Source: Rhodothermota bacterium
Lineage (GTDB): Bacteria; Hydrogenedentota; Hydrogenedentia; Hydrogenedentales; GCA-2746185
DNA length: 10,361 nt
Assembly (NCBI GenBank): GCA_009885415.1
Contig: VFKU01000395.1
Span: forward strand, 1-10,361
Direction of reading: 5' to 3'
Shown: positions 1-6,914 of the stretch, piece by piece
Layout of the letters: the number at the start of each line of letters is the position of its first letter
How positions within the stretch are numbered: position 1 is the first letter of the stretch
Notes under the pieces: model-generated
Database searches by the model: none
The model's input: only the letters and a program-made list of their open reading frames with translations
What the model was told of the DNA's origin: nothing
Position numbers and translations under genes: made by a program

Positions 1-507
1 GCCGAGCGCAAGACCGATGAGCGAAGTCGCATTTCGCGTGACATAGTAGAACGCGCTTACGGAAAGCAGACCGAGACCGACCACGAGCAGTCCCGTCACC
101 GCCCCTCCGTTGAATGCAATACGCATCGCGCGGTTTTCGCTCTCCGTCGCGCCGAACGCCGTACGCACGTTCGCCATCACCGCAACGCGCATTCCCGCGT
201 AACCCGCGCCAAGCGAGCAGATCGCGCCGACCAGGAACCCCGCGGCCACCTCCATCGGCTCGTGATCTTTAGGATAGAAGAACACGATCGCCAGCGTGAT
301 GATCGCCGCAATGACCGAAATCGTCATCACCTGACGATTGAGATAGGCCTTCGCGCCAGCCTCGATCGCCGCAGCGACCTCCCTCATCCGCTCGTTGCCG
401 GGCGAGGAAGAACGCACGAACCCGAACAAAGCTCCCGCCGCCGCAAGTCCGATCAACGCCACCACGATGGCGATCTCGAGACCGTGTTGAGTCAACACTT
501 CAGCCAT
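1..507 (-). CDS. hppA: Membrane-bound ion-pumping pyrophosphatase, N-terminal part
   Basis: The visible 169 residues match the N-terminus of the membrane-integral pyrophosphatase family, which couples cytoplasmic pyrophosphate hydrolysis to H+ or Na+ export across the inner membrane. The sequence shows a first membrane helix at about residues 10-31, the family block GNERMREV...AIEAGAKAYLNRQ at 37-59, a second helix at about 60-78, then GFLVGAICSLGAGYAGMRVA at 90-109 and AFNGGAVTGLL at 131-141. The start ATG at 507 is preceded by GGAGA with 7 nt spacing, which fixes it well. The gene is cut by the left window edge, so the catalytic acidic loops and the residues that separate K+-dependent from K+-independent and H+ from Na+ pumps are not visible. 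It is divergent from nqrAB, with 728 bp between them. The family assignment is firm; the transported ion is unknown. Confidence 0.93.
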   Translation of the reverse strand, partial: MAEVLTQHGLEIAIVVALIGLAAAGALFGFVRSSSPGNERMREVAAAIEAGAKAYLNRQVMTISVIAAIITLAIVFFYPKDHEPMEVAAGFLVGAICSLGAGYAGMRVAVMANVRTAFGATESENRAMRIAFNGGAVTGLLVVGLGLLSVSAFYYVTRNATSLIGLALG

Positions 508-514
508 GCATACA

Positions 515-519
515 TCTCC
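515..519 (-). promoter_or_regulatory. Ribosome binding site of hppA
   Basis: On the minus strand GGAGA lies 7 nt before the ATG at 507. Two other ATG triplets just upstream, at 515 and 511, are out of frame with the protein, so this site selects the start at 507. Confidence 0.7.
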
Positions 520-715
520 ATAATTCTTTGATTGAGACTTTGACCCCGGCGCGCCTAACTGCCGCGACTGGCCTGTCCAGGAACACCAAGGCCAACCTGT
601 GGAAGGCCCCGTTGCAAGTGCGGCCCAAGCCACCTTGCGCGCGTTCGGGTTCGACCAGGACGGGGTAACTAGGAACGGTCGAGAGCCTATCATCACCGCA
701 TCGCGTCACTCAAGA

Positions 716-729
716 ATCTGGTTCCAGAT
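716..729. repeat. 14-bp palindrome, possible operator
   Basis: ATCTGG and CCAGAT form perfect 6-bp inverted arms around a TT centre, in the region between hppA and nqrA. Size and symmetry would suit a dimeric regulator, but a 6-bp palindrome can arise by chance in 700 bases, and no promoter was located next to it. Confidence 0.2.
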
Positions 730-1235
730 ACGCTCGACGAAGGACTTTCGGCGACGCCCGGAGCACATCGCGAGTCGGAACGAACAGGTTATGTTTCGGC
801 GCTCCTGCAAAGAGGGGGCACGATGTGCTCAGCGAAGCCGAACGGCACCGGATCGAAAGGAGAGCAAATATACCCGAGAGCAAGTGAATCAAGGAGAGCG
901 CGGATTTCAAAGCGCTACTGGGCCAGGAGGAGGATGTTTTGCTGCCGTTTGTCACGGTAGTTAGTGCATGGAGTTAGTTCAGGAACGAAAAAGCGCCCCC
1001 CGGGGCTGGAACCTCTCTGGCAGTTTTTTGTATGTTTAGGCCCGTGTCTGGTCGGGTTTTCCGGTCGGCGTCGATATTTGTTCCTTCAGTCGGTCCTGAT
1101 CGTCACAGTGCGGAGATTCGCTGCTTTTGCGGCTGTCGTTGCAGGCACGCGGAGTTGTCCACCCGGGGGCCTTAGTGCCACGCGAGGCGCTATCGATTCA
1201 GTCCGCGATCCTCTGGCCGAACCAATGAGATCGCC

Positions 1236-2618
1236 ATGGCGCTTCGCAAGATACGAAAAGGCCTGAACCTCCCTATCCTCGGTGAACCCGAGCAGCGGAT
1301 CCACGCAGCACGTCTGTTAAGCCGCGTGGCCGTGCTGGCGGCCGATTTTCTCGGCCTCGATCCGGCCATGTTCGTCGCCGTGGGCGACACCGTCAAACGC
1401 GGCCAGCCGCTCTTCGAAAACAAGAAAACGCCCGGCGTGATCTACACCTCGCCGGGCGCGGGCGCCGTCGCCGCGATCCACCGCGGCGAAAAAGGCGCGT
1501 TTCAGTCGATCGTGATTGATCTCTCCGAGCGCGAACGCGCGGGCGTGCCGACCGAGGACGAGCAGCAGAAGTTCTCCAGCTACTCGGGTAAGTCGATCCC
1601 GGCGCTGAGCCGCGACGACGTGCGCGCGCTCTTGCTCGAATCGGGACTCTGGACGGCATTTCGTACGCGGCCCTTCAGCAAGGTACCCAATCCCGCATCG
1701 ACGCCGGACGGCATTTTCATCAACGCGATGGACACCGATCCGCTCGCAGCGAAACCCGAAATCATCCTCGAACCGCACTCTGCGACTTTCGACGCAGGCT
1801 TGGCCATCATCGCCAAACTCCGCGAAGGGAAAATTTTTCTCTGCGTAGCGAAGGATTCGCCGATCAAAGCGGGGCCCTACAGCGGCGTCAGCGTCGAACA
1901 CTTCTCCGGTCCGCACCCTGCAGGTACCGTCGGCGTCCACATCCATACGCTCCTGCCCGTGGATCGCAGCCGCACCGTCTGGCACCTCGGCTACCAGGAC
2001 GTCGTGCGTATCGGAAAACTCTTCACCACGGGCCGGCTTGACGTCGACCACGTCGTCGCGCTCGCGGGCCCGCCGGTGAAATCTCCGCGGCTCGTGCGGA
2101 CCCGCATCGGCGCGTCGCTCGCCGAACTCACTGCGGACGAAATCACCCCAGGCGAAGTGCGCGTCATTTCCGGTTCCGTGCTCTCCGGACGCGCCTCGGC
2201 CGGCGAAGTACACGGATACCTCGGCCGATACCATCAGCAGGTCTCCTGCCTCGTCGAAGATCGCCATCGCGAGTTTCTCGGTTGGCTCACGCCCGACACA
2301 AACAAATTCTCCGTGCTCAACGTCTTCGCCTCGGGCCTCATGCGCGGCCGGAAAAAATTCGCCTTCACCACCTCGACCCACGGCTCGGAGCGTCCAATAG
2401 TGCCCATCGGAATGTACGAGAAGGTAATGCCGATGGATCTCCTGCCGACCCTACTCCTCCGCGCGCTAATCATCGGAGACACCGAACGCGCGGAACGCCT
2501 CGGGTGCCTCGAACTCGACGAAGAAGATCTCGCCCTGTGCACCTTCGTGTGCCCAGGAAAACACGAGTACGCGCCCTACCTGCGGCAAGTCCTCGCGCGC
2601 CTCGAAGCAGAAGGTTAA
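1236..2618 (+). CDS. nqrA: Na+-translocating NADH:quinone reductase subunit A
   Basis: This 460-residue protein matches NqrA end to end. NqrA is the soluble cytoplasmic-side subunit of the Na+-NQR complex, implicated in quinone binding, which oxidises NADH and pumps sodium. Recognisable blocks are KGLNLPILGEPEQRIH near residue 8, GDTVKRGQPLFENKKTPGV near 50, GLWTAFRTRPFSKVP near 137, MDTDPLAAKPE near 165, GPHPAGTVGVHIH near 225, PGEVRVISGSVLSG near 305, YLGRYHQQVS near 329 and the C-terminal CLELDEEDLALCTFVCPGKHEY. The length is slightly above the roughly 450 usual for the family. The ATG at 1236 fits family N-termini, but the ribosome binding site is weak (only a GAG a few bases upstream). 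nqrB follows after 9 nt, so the two are almost certainly one transcript. Subunits C to F are not encoded downstream, which is unusual. Confidence 0.96.
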   Translation: MALRKIRKGLNLPILGEPEQRIHAARLLSRVAVLAADFLGLDPAMFVAVGDTVKRGQPLFENKKTPGVIYTSPGAGAVAAIHRGEKGAFQSIVIDLSERERAGVPTEDEQQKFSSYSGKSIPALSRDDVRALLLESGLWTAFRTRPFSKVPNPASTPDGIFINAMDTDPLAAKPEIILEPHSATFDAGLAIIAKLREGKIFLCVAKDSPIKAGPYSGVSVEHFSGPHPAGTVGVHIHTLLPVDRSRTVWHLGYQDVVRIGKLFTTGRLDVDHVVALAGPPVKSPRLVRTRIGASLAELTADEITPGEVRVISGSVLSGRASAGEVHGYLGRYHQQVSCLVEDRHREFLGWLTPDTNKFSVLNVFASGLMRGRKKFAFTTSTHGSERPIVPIGMYEKVMPMDLLPTLLLRALIIGDTERAERLGCLELDEEDLALCTFVCPGKHEYAPYLRQVLARLEAEG

Positions 2619-2627
2619 ACGGACCCG

Positions 2628-3803
2628 ATGAGGACGCTGCGCGATACACTGAACAAGCAATACGATCTGCTCTTCAAGACGGGCCGGCCGCTCGAGAGAT
2701 TCTCTCCGATCTACGAAGCCATGGACACCTTCCTCTTCACTCCGGGCAAGGTGACGCGCGGCGCGGCACACGTGCGCGACGGGCTCGACCTCAAGCGCAT
2801 GATGATCACAGTGGTCGTGGCGCTCGCGCCGTGTATGTTCTGGGCAATGTTCAACACGGGCCATCAAGCCGCCCTCACAGTCGAAGGAGGCGCAACACCG
2901 TCAAGCTCGTGGCAGGCCTCGCTTTTTCACGCGATGGGCTGGGGCCACGACCACACGAGCGTCGTGGGCAGCCTCTTCTTCGGCGCGCTCTTCTATATTC
3001 CGATCTACCTCGTGACGCTCGCCGCAGGCGGCCTGATCGAGGTCCTCATCGCCGTGATCCGCAAACGCGAGATCAGCGAGGGCTTCCTCGTCACCGGCGC
3101 GCTCTTCGCGCTCACGCTCCCGCCGGCGGTTCCCCTGTGGCAAGCCGCGCTGGGCATCGTCTTCGGCGTGCTGTTTGGCAAGGCGGCCTTCGCCGGCCTC
3201 GGCAGGGTTCTCCTGAATCCCGCGCTGGTCGGCCGCGCCTTCCTCTTCTTCGCGTTTCCCGGGCAGATGTCGGGCGGGGCGCTGGTGGGTCTGGCGAAAA
3301 CCAGCGGGACCGAAGCCTACTCGTGGATGGACGCCTTCCTCGGTCTGATTCCGGGCTCCATCGGCGCGACCTCGACGTTGTTTTGTCTGCTGGGCGCCGC
3401 CGTGCTGCTCCTCTCCGGCGTCGGCCCCTGGCGAACGATGGCGGGCTGCGTCGCGGGCGTCATTTTCTGGGCGCTATTTTTCAACGCGATCGGCTCGAAG
3501 ACCAACCCGATGTTCGCCGTCCCCTTCTGGTGGCACTTCGTCGGCGGAGGATTCGCCTTCGGCACCGTCTTCATGGCCACCGACCCCATGTCCTCGGCTT
3601 TCACCAACACCGGCAAACTCATTTACGGATTTGGCATCGGCACGATGCTCCTCTTCATCCGCGTCGCCAATCCGGACTTTCCCGAGGGCATGATGTTCTC
3701 GATCCTGGCCATGAACCTGTTTGCGCCGCTGATCGACTACATCCTCATCGAAACCAACGTGCGGCGCAGACGGAAGAGATACCCGCGCGACCTGGCGCTA
3801 TAA
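2628..3803 (+). CDS. nqrB: Na+-translocating NADH:quinone reductase subunit B, SGAT motif missing
   Basis: This 391-residue polytopic membrane protein matches NqrB, the core membrane subunit of Na+-NQR and homologue of RnfD. Conserved blocks include LFTPGKVTRGAAHVRDGLDLKRMM near residue 36, AVPLWQAALGIVFGV near 165, LNPALVGRAFLFFAFP near 193, MDAFLGLIPGSIG at 234-246, the block around SKTNPMFAVPFWWH near 285, ATDPMSSAFTNTGK near 315 and PEGMMFSILAMNLFAPLID near 346. Characterised NqrB carries covalent FMN on the Thr of a DGxSGAT motif lying between the FFAYP and WMDAF blocks. Here the interval reads MSGGALVGLAKTSGTEAYSW (214-233): there is no Asp and no SGAT, and the segment looks about 20 residues shorter than in Vibrio. 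The nearest GAT is in PGSIGAT at 242-248, where the family usually has GSIGE. The subunit identity is firm, but it may lack this flavin. The start sits 9 nt after nqrA with only a weak AAGG upstream, suggesting translational coupling. Confidence 0.94.
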   Translation: MRTLRDTLNKQYDLLFKTGRPLERFSPIYEAMDTFLFTPGKVTRGAAHVRDGLDLKRMMITVVVALAPCMFWAMFNTGHQAALTVEGGATPSSSWQASLFHAMGWGHDHTSVVGSLFFGALFYIPIYLVTLAAGGLIEVLIAVIRKREISEGFLVTGALFALTLPPAVPLWQAALGIVFGVLFGKAAFAGLGRVLLNPALVGRAFLFFAFPGQMSGGALVGLAKTSGTEAYSWMDAFLGLIPGSIGATSTLFCLLGAAVLLLSGVGPWRTMAGCVAGVIFWALFFNAIGSKTNPMFAVPFWWHFVGGGFAFGTVFMATDPMSSAFTNTGKLIYGFGIGTMLLFIRVANPDFPEGMMFSILAMNLFAPLIDYILIETNVRRRRKRYPRDLAL

Positions 3804-3830
3804 TCATCAGGTCGAGCCCGAGGGCCCTCC

Positions 3831-4238
3831 ATGACGCCCAACAAGAAACGGCCGGATACGGAAACGCAGACGCGCCTACTCGCCGCGTTACAGCGGGAGA
3901 AACTCGAGAAACAACTCGGGTACCGCGAACGCGCGCTGAAAATTTTCTCGCACATTTGCGGACGCTGCGGACGCGAGTTCTCCGGCAAACGCCTGCGCGA
4001 ACTCACCGTGCATCACAAAGATCACAACCACATGAACAACCCGCCTGACGGCAGCAATTGGGAGTTGTTGTGTCTCTACTGCCACGACGACGAACATCAA
4101 AAATCCGCCGCGAGTGGATATCACGACGCTTCGACCCGTGACGCTCACACCGATCCCGATCTGGGTTTTCGGCCTTTCGAAAGTCTAAAAAACTTGATTC
4201 ACCCCCAGGACGAGCCTCCGAAATCCGGCCCGGAATAA
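3831..4238 (+). CDS. yajD: YajD-like HNH nuclease family protein
   Basis: This 135-residue protein matches the YajD family of small HNH-fold proteins; their substrate is not established to my knowledge. The core at about residues 30-90 contains GYRERALKIFSHICGRCGREF, then ELTVHHKDHNHMNNPPDGSN and WELLCLYCHDDEH. Four cysteines (43, 46, 81, 84) form two CxxC pairs that should bind structural zinc. The His/Asn/His set (H61/H62, N76, H85 or H89) is the expected HNH metal-binding and catalytic core. Relative to E. coli YajD there is an extra basic N-terminal helix of about 20 residues and a longer, charged, probably disordered C-terminus. It starts 27 nt after nqrB on the same strand with no strong ribosome binding site, so read-through from the nqr transcript is plausible. 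A functional link to Na+-NQR is not evident. Confidence 0.9.
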   Translation: MTPNKKRPDTETQTRLLAALQREKLEKQLGYRERALKIFSHICGRCGREFSGKRLRELTVHHKDHNHMNNPPDGSNWELLCLYCHDDEHQKSAASGYHDASTRDAHTDPDLGFRPFESLKNLIHPQDEPPKSGPE

Positions 4239-4245
4239 CCGATGT

Positions 4246-4277
4246 AAAAAAGTAGGGGCGACCACGGGGGCCGCCCT
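4246..4277 (-). terminator. Rho-independent terminator for the minus-strand phosphodiesterase
   Basis: Read on the minus strand, a GC-rich stem (arms 4269-4276 and 4256-4263, eight positions with one mismatch, 5-nt loop) is followed after a few bases by six T (4251-4246). It lies 22 nt past the stop of the minus-strand gene ending at 4299, in the convergent gap with yajD. On the plus strand there is no T run after the stem, so it should work mainly for the minus strand. Confidence 0.7.
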
Positions 4278-4298
4278 CCATCGCGCTGTGATGTGGTG

Positions 4299-5195
4299 TT
4301 ACTTTCCTTCGTCCACACCCTCGAAAGCCGAAACCACCGGCTTGCCATCCCAATCCGCCGGAATCGGCACGTTCAAAAGCCAGAGCGCCGTCGCCGCAGT
4401 GTCGTACGTCGTGACCGGGGCCGTAATCGTGAATCCATTTTTCACGCCCTTGCCCCACACAATCCAGGGAATGATCATGTCTTCGGGCGACTTGCTCCCG
4501 TGCGTCTTCTCATGGCCGCCGTGGTCCGCGGAGACGATCACCACGCTCTCCTCCGCGATTCCTGCCGCCGCGATCGCCTCCACGATAATCGCAATCCCCG
4601 CGTCCGAATCCGCGAAAGCCTGAATCTGCTCCTTCGATCCCCACCCGTACTTGTGCCCCGCGCTGTCCGGGTCGGCGAAGTGAATAAAGCAAAGGTTCGG
4701 CTTCTTCTCCACGATATACGCGCCCACCACGCGAGCGACCCTCGGGGCGGGATCCTCCAGCACGGCGAATCCGTCGATCGTGCCGGGCGAATTCAAGTGG
4801 TTGAATTTCTCCTTCGCCGCGAAGAGCGCCGTGTTCGCTCCCTGTTTCTCGGCCAACGCAAACACCGTCGGCGACGCAATCAGGCCCTTGCTCGGAATCC
4901 AGTCGTTCCAGTTCACATGGTGCTTCTCCGGCCCGACGCCCGTAAGCATCGAGGTGTGAGACACCAGCGTGATGCTCGGAAACACGGTCTGCGCTTCCCA
5001 CGTCCCTGCGCCTTCGCCCGCCTTCGCCATCAGCGTCGGCATCGCGCTCTGGTGAATCACCGCCGGTTTCCCGCCGTCCAGGCTGATGATGAACACATGC
5101 CCGGCCCTGCGCCCCGCCGGCTCCGCCAACGCCGAAAGCGTCCACAAGCTGAGCGTGAACACAAGCGCCGAAAACCGCAAGACATTCAGAGACAT
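4299..5195 (-). CDS. Secreted alkaline-phosphatase-superfamily phosphodiesterase (NPP-like)
   Basis: The 298-residue product looks like a type I phosphodiesterase/nucleotide pyrophosphatase, a metal-dependent hydrolase of phosphate mono- or diesters. Residues 1-24 form a signal peptide with a likely cut after ALA, so it should act in the periplasm or outside. The two-metal site is visible: D40 in SLDGG, the predicted nucleophile T76 in FPSITLVSHTSMLTG, D177 and H181 in DPDSAGH, D224-H225 in SADHGG, and H232. A longer frame opens at 5282, but ATG 5195 is chosen because AGGAG sits 6 nt upstream and the signal peptide begins there. The porin gene lies 99 bp upstream on the same strand; co-transcription is possible but an intergenic hairpin separates them. 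Fold and catalytic class are well supported; the substrate is unknown, and a phosphonoacetate- or phosphoglycerol-type activity cannot be excluded. Confidence 0.88.
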   Translation of the reverse strand: MSLNVLRFSALVFTLSLWTLSALAEPAGRRAGHVFIISLDGGKPAVIHQSAMPTLMAKAGEGAGTWEAQTVFPSITLVSHTSMLTGVGPEKHHVNWNDWIPSKGLIASPTVFALAEKQGANTALFAAKEKFNHLNSPGTIDGFAVLEDPAPRVARVVGAYIVEKKPNLCFIHFADPDSAGHKYGWGSKEQIQAFADSDAGIAIIVEAIAAAGIAEESVVIVSADHGGHEKTHGSKSPEDMIIPWIVWGKGVKNGFTITAPVTTYDTAATALWLLNVPIPADWDGKPVVSAFEGVDEGK

Positions 5196-5201
5196 AAGTC
5201 G

Positions 5202-5206
5202 CTCCT
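5202..5206 (-). promoter_or_regulatory. Ribosome binding site that fixes the phosphodiesterase start
   Basis: AGGAG on the minus strand lies 6 nt before the ATG at 5195. It decides against the upstream in-frame start at 5282, which would place 29 unlikely residues ahead of a clear signal peptide. Confidence 0.75.
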
Positions 5207-5245
5207 GAACGGCGGGCCACGACCCGCCACCGAATCCTGGTATCA

Positions 5246-5274
5246 ATTTATAGTCTTGCCCGCGCGGTTTGGAA
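5246..5274 (-). promoter_or_regulatory. Weak promoter candidate for the phosphodiesterase
   Basis: On the minus strand TATAAA (5251-5246) resembles a -10 box, and TTTCCA 17 nt upstream matches four of six -35 positions. The -35 would lie inside the hairpin at 5259-5289. The distance to the ATG is about 50 nt. This is a pattern match only. Confidence 0.25.
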
Positions 5275-5289
5275 ACCCGCACGCGCGGG
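5259..5289. repeat. Intergenic nested inverted repeat
   Basis: Arms CCCGCGCG (5259-5266) and CGCGCGGG (5282-5289) are perfectly complementary, and inside them GTTT and AAAC pair around a GG centre, leaving a 5-nt bulge on one side. It lies 5 nt after the porin stop. On the minus strand no T run follows, so it is not a classical intrinsic terminator. It could be an mRNA-stabilising hairpin between porin and phosphodiesterase, or one copy of a dispersed palindromic element. Confidence 0.6.
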
Positions 5290-5294
5290 ACCGT

Positions 5295-6614
5295 CTAAAA
5301 AGAGATAGAGGTCTCAAGGAATACGTAATCCAGATCGTCGCTCTGCCCGGAACCGCCGATCGATGTGGCGCCGCTCGCGCTGATGCGCAACCCGTCCTCG
5401 ACTCCGCTTCCGGCGAAGAAGTGCGCATAGCCCGCCGTGAACGAGAGGTCCTCGCTGTAGCGGTACGTCGCACTCACGGCTGCTTCGACGCCCACGTTGT
5501 TGTCTGCCGCGCCGAAGTCCTCGACCGCCTGGAAGTAAGTCGCCTCCACAGCCAGACCGATCGACTCGGTCACCTGCGCGCCGACACCCCCGCCCAGCAG
5601 CCAGACGTTGCTCATGTCCGTCGAATCGATGAACTGGCTGTACTCGTGGTCGGAGAAAAGGCGGTTGAACGCGCGGCCCTCGTCGTCTCCGCTGAGATAA
5701 ACGCCGTTCACAAACAAGCGAGGCTGCATTCTGACATCGAAAGTGTATCCTGCCTTCCCCGTAATCGCATAGGCGTTGACATCTTCGGAACTCACTCCGG
5801 GCACGTCCGCCCGGCCCGAGTCGCCTAGCTGATACGCGCCTTCCACGTCCCAATCGAAGTGGCTGCGTGTCCCGGCAAACCGCGCGCCCAGGGTATAGAA
5901 GTCCATCGCGCTAATGAAGCCCGCGGACGCCAAGGGGCCCGTAAGCGCTTGGGCATAGTGAATTGCGTAGACCTCGATCGTCATATTTTCGAACCCGTCG
6001 TAAGAACCCTGCATTCCGTGGAACCAAATGTCGCCCGACGACTCGAGCCGGAGCGGGTTATTGTTGGTCACCAGCTCCGTGTACCACGAGCGCAGTTTGA
6101 AATCGCCGAAATGGCTGCTCAGTGTGATGCCGTCGAAAGAAAGTCCGCGGAACCGCGACCTCGTGTCGTTGTTGCCCACGAGAAACTCGCTGCCGAGCTG
6201 AATCTCCTGACGTCCGACCCGCATACTGATCGGCGTGCCCCACAGGTCCTTCACCTCGATGTAGCCCTGATAAAAATTCACAGCGGTCCCGCTGCCGTTG
6301 TCGACGCCATACAAACCGTCGGATCCGTCCAGCCCGCGAAAGGTGTCGCCAAACACGTTGTAACTGTCCAATTCGATGAACGCGTTCACATCGTCGGTGA
6401 AGGTCGCCGACACATTCACGCGCGTCCGCTGCTCGACGAACAGTTGGTCGCTTTGCAAATCCTTGTCGAAGGTCAGCGGTGAACTCTGCTCGCTGTACCA
6501 ATTGCCGCGAATGCGAAGCGAGCCGCCGACCTTCACCTCCTGCAAATCGGCGAGCGCAGGAAGAGAAAAACAAAACAGGACCGTGGCCACTACCAAAGAA
6601 AGTGTTCGTTGCAT
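5295..6614 (-). CDS. Outer-membrane beta-barrel protein, alginate-export/porin type
   Basis: This 439-residue protein has a signal peptide (residues 1-22, likely cut after ALA) followed by a beta-barrel. The mature part consists of alternating amphipathic strands ending in aromatic residues, and the last residue is Phe in FLETSISF, the usual signal for outer-membrane assembly. The early block GGSLRIRGNWYSEQ, then QRTRVNVSATFTDDVNAFIELDS and later MRVGRQEIQLGSEFLVGN, resembles the alginate-export (AlgE-like) porin family, in which the conserved RVGRQE/L pattern recurs. Passage of polysaccharide or another solute is possible; the family name does not prove alginate as the substrate. ATG 6614 has GAGGGGAG 10 nt upstream. 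The phosphodiesterase lies downstream on the same strand, which could make the pair an uptake-and-cleavage module (inference). Confidence 0.8.
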   Translation of the reverse strand: MQRTLSLVVATVLFCFSLPALADLQEVKVGGSLRIRGNWYSEQSSPLTFDKDLQSDQLFVEQRTRVNVSATFTDDVNAFIELDSYNVFGDTFRGLDGSDGLYGVDNGSGTAVNFYQGYIEVKDLWGTPISMRVGRQEIQLGSEFLVGNNDTRSRFRGLSFDGITLSSHFGDFKLRSWYTELVTNNNPLRLESSGDIWFHGMQGSYDGFENMTIEVYAIHYAQALTGPLASAGFISAMDFYTLGARFAGTRSHFDWDVEGAYQLGDSGRADVPGVSSEDVNAYAITGKAGYTFDVRMQPRLFVNGVYLSGDDEGRAFNRLFSDHEYSQFIDSTDMSNVWLLGGGVGAQVTESIGLAVEATYFQAVEDFGAADNNVGVEAAVSATYRYSEDLSFTAGYAHFFAGSGVEDGLRISASGATSIGGSGQSDDLDYVFLETSISF

Positions 6615-6914
6615 CGCGTGATCGCTCCCCTCGTTAAGTGTTCACGGATTCCTTGCCCGGATACTCGCGCTCCGCCGCCAAATGAAAAAGATCCATCGAT
6701 ATCCTTGGGCGAAAAAACGCGAACGCGGGCCCCCACCCGCCGTGAACTGTGATGCCGACTGTGACTCGCATCGCGCCCGCAACGATTGCCGACGCGCCTA
6801 AAGTCTACAGCGGCCGCACAAAAGGTTCAACGGCCAATGCCCCTGTCGTGCCTGTTTTTTGCGCCACGACTGCGTCTCGCCTCGGTAGTGGCCCTTTGGA
6901 GGCCGTTCCCGGGG

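Larger units (their letters stand above)
508..1235. other. Long divergent intergenic region, no confident gene
   Basis: These 728 bases separate hppA from nqrA. Open frames exist on both strands, but their products are low-complexity, Arg/Ser-rich or family-less, and none pairs a good ribosome binding site with a plausible protein. No tRNA, rRNA, SRP RNA, RNase P or tmRNA signature was recognised. Small structures visible are a 14-bp palindrome at 716-729 (arms ATCTGG and CCAGAT) and a GC-rich palindromic patch at 992-1003 with a T6 run about 20 nt later at 1024-1029; the sequence between gives no good stem, so it is not called a terminator. A plus-strand stretch around 820-885 reads like a short protein fragment but hits a stop. 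The promoters of hppA and nqrA should lie here, but none matches consensus well enough to place. Confidence 0.6.

Noticed and set aside
934..959. Very short frame starting ATG right after AGGAGGAGG.
   Set aside because: The purine-rich stretch directly abuts the ATG, leaving no proper spacing, and the frame ends after eight codons.
820..960. Protein-like stretch on the plus strand (VLSEAERHRIER, then FKALLGQEEDVLLPFV after a stop), possible pseudogene remnant.
   Set aside because: It is short, interrupted by TGA, lacks a convincing start and matches no family I can name with confidence.
992..1030. GC palindrome followed by six T, considered as a terminator on the plus strand.
   Set aside because: The palindrome is about 20 nt from the T run and the sequence between forms no stable stem; no plus-strand gene ends just upstream.
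1317..2381. Long open frame on the minus strand inside nqrA.
   Set aside because: It is a shadow of a GC-rich gene; nqrA on the plus strand matches its family along its whole length.
2282..4048. 588-residue plus-strand frame overlapping nqrA, nqrB and yajD.
   Set aside because: It is Arg/His/Pro-rich frame-shift noise over three genes with clear family matches.
6712..6742. GC arms followed by a T6 run on the minus strand, considered as a terminator or attenuator ahead of the porin.
   Set aside because: The stem is only about five pairs, separated from the T run by several bases, and no minus-strand gene ends upstream.
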